DNA from: Paraspadella gotoi
Taxonomy: Eukaryota; Chaetognatha
Direction of reading: 5' to 3'
Length of the DNA: 64,000 bases
Assembly: GCA_051294375.1 (NCBI GenBank)
Contig: CM119270.1
Location: 5,974,027-6,038,026 of the forward strand
The notes under the pieces were generated by a model. That model did not search any database. It was not told the DNA's origin and worked only from the letters and a program-made list of their open reading frames with translations. Positions 57,945 through 64,000 of this stretch are shown piece by piece (positions within the stretch are counted from its first letter, which is position 1; each line of letters starts with the position of its first letter). The position numbers and the translations under genes were made by a program.

Positions 57945-60900
57945 TCAAATGAAAGTTGAGGTCCTGATACTCCACCCGCCTCCAACTTCTATTTCAAACG
58001 GATACTTGGAAAACTCTACTTTCATGATGTTGTCCTTGTTGCCGAATGACACTCCGTTAAGGGAGACCTTCAAATCCCGAGGGCGAACCCGCTTCCTCAC
58101 TTCCGGCGCCAGGCGTTCCATGAATTTTCCTTTAAGAGCGCTTCCGTTGAAGGTCTTCCTAAAGTCCAGGAGGAACTCCAAGCCCTCGCCGATAGGAAAG
58201 TCGGCGGACCGGACGAGACACTGCAGCTTCGATACGCGAACCTCCGAACCTTCGAGAACAGAGAACTCCAGTTCGCCGCGTGCATTTGAAGGTCTTTGTT
58301 CAAAGATGTTAGTTCCTTGCTCGGTGATGGCGAAGATGCTCTCTGGATCAGCGTCCGGCCAAATTCTGTTCACGTCTTCCAAGATTCTTTCACGGATAAC
58401 TAATCCGTCGATCTTGGTCATCGGTTCTTCTGTGGGAAATTTCAATATTTTATTCACAGAGATGATGTAAAATGTCTTCGGTTCAAAGTAAGAGAACGTT
58501 ACTCTTATTGTGTTTTCCCTCAGCAAAGGTCGAAGCCAACCGGTTACGGATACTCTTTCATTGTGACCATTCACCAATTTCCAAAATTCTTGAAAATAGA
58601 TATTTTCGTCTGGGTTTTTGTTTTGGGTGAGTCTCTCGTGCTCATAGATCACATAAAGCGATAGGTAAGGAAACCGTTCTGTAAAGTAATCGTACAAATC
58701 TTCCGGCGGCGGCGCTTTTACGCCAAATACCTTCTTTAAGGTTTTGCTTTCTTCGAGATAATGAGTATAGACGTTGCGAACGAAACGAATCAAGTCCGCG
58801 CATTTCGTGATTCTGTATCCGTTAAACTTACAACCAAAAGTAAACAATAGATCGGAGTGGAACAATTTGTTCCAAGATCCCTGACCTCCGATGATTAAAC
58901 TAGAAATTTGTTCCGCCTCGTCGACTTGCAGGCCCGGACTTTTGGGATTTCTGTTCGATATTAGCCACTCGTTCAAATAGTTGAGCAACCCGATAATGTC
59001 CTTGGGCGTGAGAAAGGCTGGTGCTTGTATCGCGTCCATCGCGCAGAGACCTTTGCGGAGCGCGAGGGTAAGAACCTCGAATTCAGTCGTTTTGTCTATT
59101 TGGATCTCGTCAATGATGTCGGCGGCGAATTCCAAATCCGTCCGATGATACTCTTCGTAATCGTGTTCGACGGAGACGCAGTTTAAAAAGTAGCCAATTT
59201 TCAAGGTTGGATTTTTTGGACACCCGCAGAGGAAAATTGTGTCCGGAGATAAGGCAAGATGGAAAACGGGAGGAGTTAACGAATGAAGATGAGCTACTCC
59301 TTTGAGAAGCTGCCAACATAGATCGTTTTTGTGCAGGACCAATTGGTCCGGGTCATCGGTTTCAAATGTTTGTCTTAAAGTTGCCAACGTTGGTTCCACC
59401 ATTAAAAATCCTTGGACCAAGTGCTTCAAACTTAACTCGGTGGAAAAAGAGTTGAGTATGAGAATGTTGTTGCTATATGTCATTTCGCGATGAATTTTAG
59501 ACTTTTGGCGAAAGTTTTTAATCTTTTTGAAGGAGCCAGTTGGAACGGTGGCGTAGGAAGGATACTTTCTTTTCAATCTCAAAATATTCAACGAATGAAC
59601 GGCTTTAAACAACGCTATAATACCGACTAAACAAGCGAAAAACCGCGGAATGTGGACTAAAATAAATTGACACTCTTGATAATTTTCATCGAGTGTCGCC
59701 CTGGAAGAGCATTTAAAGCCTTCCATCGACTGATACTCTTTTGCGTAAGAATAAAGATAGACGAGAGAACAACTGGAGCAATCCCAATTATTGCCAGTCG
59801 CGATAATTTTGGTATTTGTTAATTGTTTTAACTCTTGCGGTAATTTCGTTAAACTATTGTTGGTGAGGTCGATCGTTTCTACTGTGGGTATTTTCATGAT
59901 TTCAGCTTTTGGAGAAAATGTTCGTATGGTGTTGTTCGTGAGATTCAACATTTTAACATAATTAAGGCCAACGATTCTTATGTGACCAATTGTTGTGATT
60001 GTATTGTTACTCACGTTTAAAGAGATGAATGGCTTTTGGCCCGAGCTTCGATAAATTATAAATATTTTATATAATTTATTATGCCTTGCTTCAATGTATT
60101 GAAAAATATCAGTAGGATTAAGGTTGAAGTCTAAATTTAACCAAAACAAATTATTGCCATCGAGTTTTATGCGGGAAATTCTGCTGTTGGTAAAAGCATT
60201 GGGAACCAAAAATCGAATGTTATTGTAGGAAAGGTCCAAAAGTCTCGCCGTCATGCCAGAAAATTGATGAACTTTAATCGTTTGTATTTTGTTTTCGGAA
60301 ACGTCAATGACGGCATCATTTCCAAAGTTTTTCAGTTTCATGACCCCCAATGAATCTTCCCAGTCATTCCATCTGGCATGGAACCTTGAGACTTTCAATG
60401 ACAACCGATGGTCCGTCAAAGGTTTAGCGCAACCCAAGATATAAACACTGTTCATGCCTCTTTCGCGGCCGAAAAAATGATTGAGCATCAAGGCCGATCT
60501 CTCAATCTCCATGGTAACATTGTGACAGTATTTCGGCCGATCCTCCGGGCTTTTATCCATGAAATTCCGGGAGCAGCAACCGAATTTGATGACTATCAAA
60601 AAAGAAAAGATAAATGAATCCGCGCGAATTTTGACCAGCGGATTGTGAAGAATGCTCAAGGTATGCATGTTTGTGAGGTTTTTCATCAGCGGTATGGGAA
60701 TTTGCGAAAAGGAATTGTTATCTAAATACAATTCCAAAATCGTGTTGATCTTTGGAATTGTCAAGGATTTCAGAAAATTTCCCTCGAGTAAAAGATACTG
60801 CAAACCTAAAAGATTGTCAAAAAGCGACTCGTGCAGATGAGACAATTGGTTGAAACTGAGATTCATCACTCTGATCGCCTCCAGATTAGAAAAAGACCCC

Positions 60901-62413
60901 GGGTCTATTTGATAAATTCGATTTAAACTCAAATCGAGACATTTTAATATTTTCAGCGTCGAAAAAGTTGTTACTTTTATTTCCTTAATACGGTTTCCTC
61001 TCAATTTCAATAACCTCAACGACTTTGTTTCTTTAAAAACGTCCTCATCAATGAGTTCTATGCCAAAATCAGTTACCGATAAAGTACGGAGCGTCGCCAA
61101 GTTGGTAAACAGATCTCTGCTAAGAACAGTTAGATTCCCGTTTTTCAAATACAGCGTTTGGAGGTTAATCGTATTTTTTAAAAAATCATTGTTCAGCCTT
61201 TTGACGCCGTATATTTCCATGTACGTGATGGAATCGTGTCGTCCCGGCAAACTCGTCAAATCCACTCCACCCCTGTGCCAAATCTTCAGGTGAGTGAGTC
61301 TCGTAAAATTGGGAAAGTTATTCAGAGAGGAATCGACGCCTGCCACAAACTCTACTGACAAATTGACAACTGGGGACACGAACTGCAAAAACTCGGAAGT
61401 CGTCAACTCGTTGCCCGTTAGATAAAGATAAGTCAGGTTGGGCGTGCCCACGAAAGCATCCGGCGAGATGTAGCGAATTCCGGCATTTTTCGCTTTGATG
61501 TACTTTATTGTGGATAAATTAGCAAATTGAGTCGTGATGTTGGAGATTTTGTTTTGGTTCAGATCTACGTAAGATAAGGGGGCGTCTTTTAACGAGTCTT
61601 TGCCTATATAATCTATGGTGTTGTTATAGAAGCTTATCTGGGTCAGGTAAGGATAGTCTCGAAGAAAGTCCTTCTCGATCCTTTTGAGACCGAGATTTCT
61701 GAAGCTGATTTCAAAGTTGTTGGGCTTTTGGAAGCAGTCCTTGAGGCGAGGACAGGCGTGGTGATGGGTGGTGGCCTTGTACATGATGTCCCGGGTGAGC
61801 CTGGAGCAGTTCTGCGAGGAAGATTTAAAATATTAGAACTTATAAATTCTAATAAAAGTATGTACTAACTTTTTGTTTTGGGTTTATGTTTTATATTTTG
61901 TGGTCGCATTTTTCAATTCGAGGTGATCACGTGACTACACAAAAAAGAAATTTATATGGACTACAAGTTTTAATATTTTTTCAATTTCTGCCTAGTACAA
62001 CTAAGTTTTGAGCATTAGATGAACATTAGATGAACACAGAGGCAAACAGACAGACCAAAAGTTACTCTTCGCGGAACTAAAAAAAAATTGGCTTGTGAGG
62101 ACCCAACGGAGGAAGATTTGAACATTACTTTAAAAAGGTCTGAAATTCCATAAAGTCTTTTTTTTTTTCTGACAATGATCTCAAAATGTAAAGAACTTTT
62201 TTGGTTCTGACTTCTCACCGCGGATTTAAACATCGGCGATGGAACATCCGATCCATTCCAATAAACAATAAAGAGAATAAAGTCTTTTTCGTTGAAGTGA
62301 TTTTTTTCGTTCCAAGTCCGCAAAGCGCATTCTCTCCCCGACGAAACCACGAACAAGAAAAGAGTCAGGAAGATGGTACAAAAGTTGGACATCTTAGCGA
62401 CGGTGGGGGTCAT
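57945..62413 (-). CDS. LRR receptor with cytosolic pseudokinase and KEN ribonuclease domain
   Basis: Two exons in phase: 62219-62413 (signal peptide; donor GCG|GTGAGA) and 57945-61811 (acceptor 'cttcctcgcag'), 1353 residues. Signal peptide about residues 1-27 (CTIFLTLFLFVVSSG). The ectodomain (about 90-740) has many 24-residue leucine-rich repeats such as LKCLDLSLNRIYQIDPGSF, a mid-ectodomain Cys cluster (GCCSRNF..YCHN) and a C-terminal cap (NNWDCSSCSLVYLYSYAKEY), as in Toll receptors. One span is at about 786-806 (FFACLVGIIALFKAV). The cytosolic part begins with a degenerate kinase. LLKGVAHLHSL mirrors IRE1 GLAHLHSL, but the HRD motif reads HLA (H916, A918) and no DFG is seen. A KEN domain follows at about 1035-1125: FNGYRITKCADLIRFVRN, VYTHY and DYFTERFPYL align without gaps to the IRE1 RNase core. 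The last 225 residues are unrecognised. It probably senses extracellular ligand and cuts RNA upon clustering. No TIR domain is present. Confidence 0.9.
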
Positions 62414-63853
62414 TGTCGTCGTTTGTTATAATATCGGATGGTTCGTCTCGAGTTATTCGTCTATTGGGTAGTGGAGTGGCGTTAGAGAGTCTGGGTTTTC
62501 AATGAAGTCAGATGCAACCACGATGTCGTTGGCTTCAGTCGATGCGGGTTTGAGCTCGCGACGGAACGGCCATTAATTTAATTTAAAAAAAAAAATGTTG
62601 AACGCTTAGTCATGAATGGGATTGCGTTGATAAACGAGGAGCTCGCCCGGACCCAGTTTTTTTTTTTTAATCTTTAGTGCCTTTACCCTGCTCTTTACCC
62701 TGCTCGACAACAAATGAAAAATTGAGGATTTTAAAGATTTTAAAGATGAAAAATTAGTTCTCGAATAGATCGACAATACAAGACTTTGCAAATAATTTGT
62801 TGTTTTTTTTTACAAGGAAATTGTTTTGTCAGCCTTAAGACCAAAAAGAGCTAACGCGAATTTGGATTGTCCCCATTGTTCTGATAGTATGAACAAGCTA
62901 CAAAGTGATACGCGAAGATACGAATCCAGAATCTGAGTCATGGTTTTATTATGAATTACAACCTCGATCCTCATCCTCCTCTTCCCCTCCCTCTCCCGAG
63001 GATCCGTCCTTTTTAGTCCACTCTCCGCGGTTCTCGAGTTCTACTAACTTCCTTCTTTTCTAATACTATTTCCGGCCAGGGACTTTCCCTCAATAAACAT
63101 TACCGTTGCGATATACGTCTTCTTCTTCAGACAACCATTTCAATTTGAGCCTTATCCTTCAATCTTTTTGACAGACTGGACTTACCTCCTTTCCTTATTT
63201 TCAATGAAGATCGCACAAAAATATCGACACACGATATTATAAAACAATCAAAAATCTTATTGCGCTTTGAGGAATTACAATTACGTCATGATCATTTTAC
63301 CAACAGGATCGGATCCTCAAATCAGTTTTTCATGGCTCGCCTTGCACTTTGTGGCGTTATCGTGAAGACAGGGAATTTCAACGAATCGATGACTCATCCC
63401 CACTTAACTCGATTCAGTTGGTTTTTCCCCTCGTTATTTACATTTTTACTATTTGTTGTTATTCTCCCTCATTTTTTCGAAATAAAACCCCAGATTTTTT
63501 TATTTATGTTGTCATTTTTCATTTTAACATCCAGTGCTCTTCTCCCGACATTCCAAAGTTTACAAAAAGCAAGGTCTACTCAAAATGATAATTCATAGCT
63601 GCTATTGTATTTTTAACTAGAATGATTGATATTTTATTAGAATTTAAAAACCTTTACGTGCAAAAGTAATAATTGTTTCTTTAAATTAATAGCCGGGGAC
63701 AAAAAACTAGGTTGAGTTTCTTTATTTGTAATCAATGAAAAATTGATAAAACAAAAAAAAACAAAAAATTTTCGACAGGCCGGATAGAGTCGAAGCCCGT
63801 ACGGATATTTCAAACTTTTAATGTCTAGAAAAATTTTTGAAATAAACTATAAT
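62414..63853. other. Intergenic DNA upstream of the LRR-KEN gene
   Basis: Promoter side of the receptor gene. No clear gene. A GC-richer patch (about 62460-62575, with 'gcgggtttgagctcgcgac') resembles the SINE-like elements nearby. The 112-codon hydrophobic ORF at 63260-63598 lies in T-rich DNA and lacks support. Confidence 0.5.
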
Positions 63854-64000
63854 TTAAACATGATCACTTAAAATTTTAGAGAGAAACACTTTAAACTTTA
63901 ATCTATCAAATTCGTGTTTATGAAGATGCCGTTTCATGTTCCAACTCGACCAAGAAAAAAACTTACAATGACCACACTCGAAAATTTCATCCAAAGGACT
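63854..64000 (-). CDS. C2H2 zinc-finger protein, C-terminal end (cut by window edge)
   Basis: Minus-strand frame open from the window edge to a TAA at 63854-63856. It contains FECGHCKFFSWSSWNMKRHL plus HKH, that is C-x2-C-x12-H-x3-H, a standard C2H2 finger with the usual aromatic and Leu positions close to consensus, then a short basic tail ending LSDHV. C2H2 fingers usually bind DNA; here the spacing is canonical. Only the last finger is inside the window. Confidence 0.75.
   Translation of the reverse strand, partial: SPLDEIFECGHCKFFSWSSWNMKRHLHKHEFDRLKFKVFLSKILSDHV

Noticed and set aside
57949-58470. 173-codon + strand ORF opposite the LRR-KEN gene
   Set aside because: Shadow of the long minus-strand exon, which has clear domains.
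59250-59262. Active kinase in the LRR-KEN receptor
   Set aside because: The HRD aspartate is replaced (HLA) and no DFG is visible, so catalysis by the usual mechanism is unlikely.
63260-63598. 112-codon hydrophobic ORF
   Set aside because: T-rich DNA gives Phe/Leu runs by chance; no signal anchor pattern, splice context or paralog was seen.

Overview
The window is nuclear DNA of an invertebrate animal. It has intron-rich genes with GT-AG boundaries, a calreticulin, a CAP/SORBS-type adaptor, an XK-like membrane protein, sushi and C-type lectin domains, many GA/CT microsatellites and several SINE-like repeats with Pol III box motifs. I cannot fix the phylum. An ecdysozoan such as a nematode or tardigrade would fit, but that is a guess. 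Three runs of N (10956-10980, 30106-30115, 39142-39166) and many one-base homopolymer indels show a draft assembly built from noisy reads.

Layout, left to right. 1-1.4 kb: a dispersed repeat, then a calreticulin promoter with two perfect ER stress response elements. 1.44-4.4 kb: an intact nine-exon calreticulin gene. 2.7-10.95 kb: a giant inverted duplication with about 3.9 kb arms and a 0.38 kb GA-rich spacer; the right arm carries a second, truncated, frameshifted calreticulin on the minus strand. 12.0-18.6 kb: a ten-exon gene ending in three SH3 domains (CAP/vinexin/SORBS type). 19.5-20.3 kb: the 3' end of an unrecognised minus-strand gene. 20.7-25.6 kb: two tandem paralogs of an unrecognised secreted protein family with near-identical exon structure. 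25.7-27.4 kb (minus): the 3' end of a sushi-domain type I membrane protein. 27.6-31.0 kb (minus): an SLC16-like MFS transporter. 32.9-44.5 kb: a scrambled locus encoding a GH18 chitinase + C-type lectin + sushi protein, present as a + copy, a second direct copy of its middle part and an inverted copy of its 5' part. 45.6-48.2 kb and 51.4-55.6 kb: clusters of SINE-like repeats. 46.3-50.4 kb: an XK-related-like multi-pass membrane protein. 53.7-56.7 kb: a single-pass membrane protein with a long charged tail. 57.2-57.9 kb: a tandem duplication and a perfect 39-bp-arm palindrome. 57.9-62.4 kb (minus): a receptor with leucine-rich repeats outside, one membrane span, and inside a degenerate kinase followed by a KEN ribonuclease domain of the IRE1/RNase L type. 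63.85-64 kb: the end of a C2H2 zinc-finger gene.

The most notable object is the LRR-TM-pseudokinase-KEN receptor at 57945-62413. Its ectodomain is Toll-like, and its cytosolic part looks like that of IRE1 or RNase L. The kinase HRD aspartate is replaced, while the key RNase-site Tyr, Asn and His are all present. It would couple an extracellular LRR sensor directly to RNA cleavage, an arrangement I do not know from any described protein. The second is the GH18-CTLD-sushi protein, whose missing membrane-anchored 3' end may be the sushi fragment at 25.7-27.4 kb.
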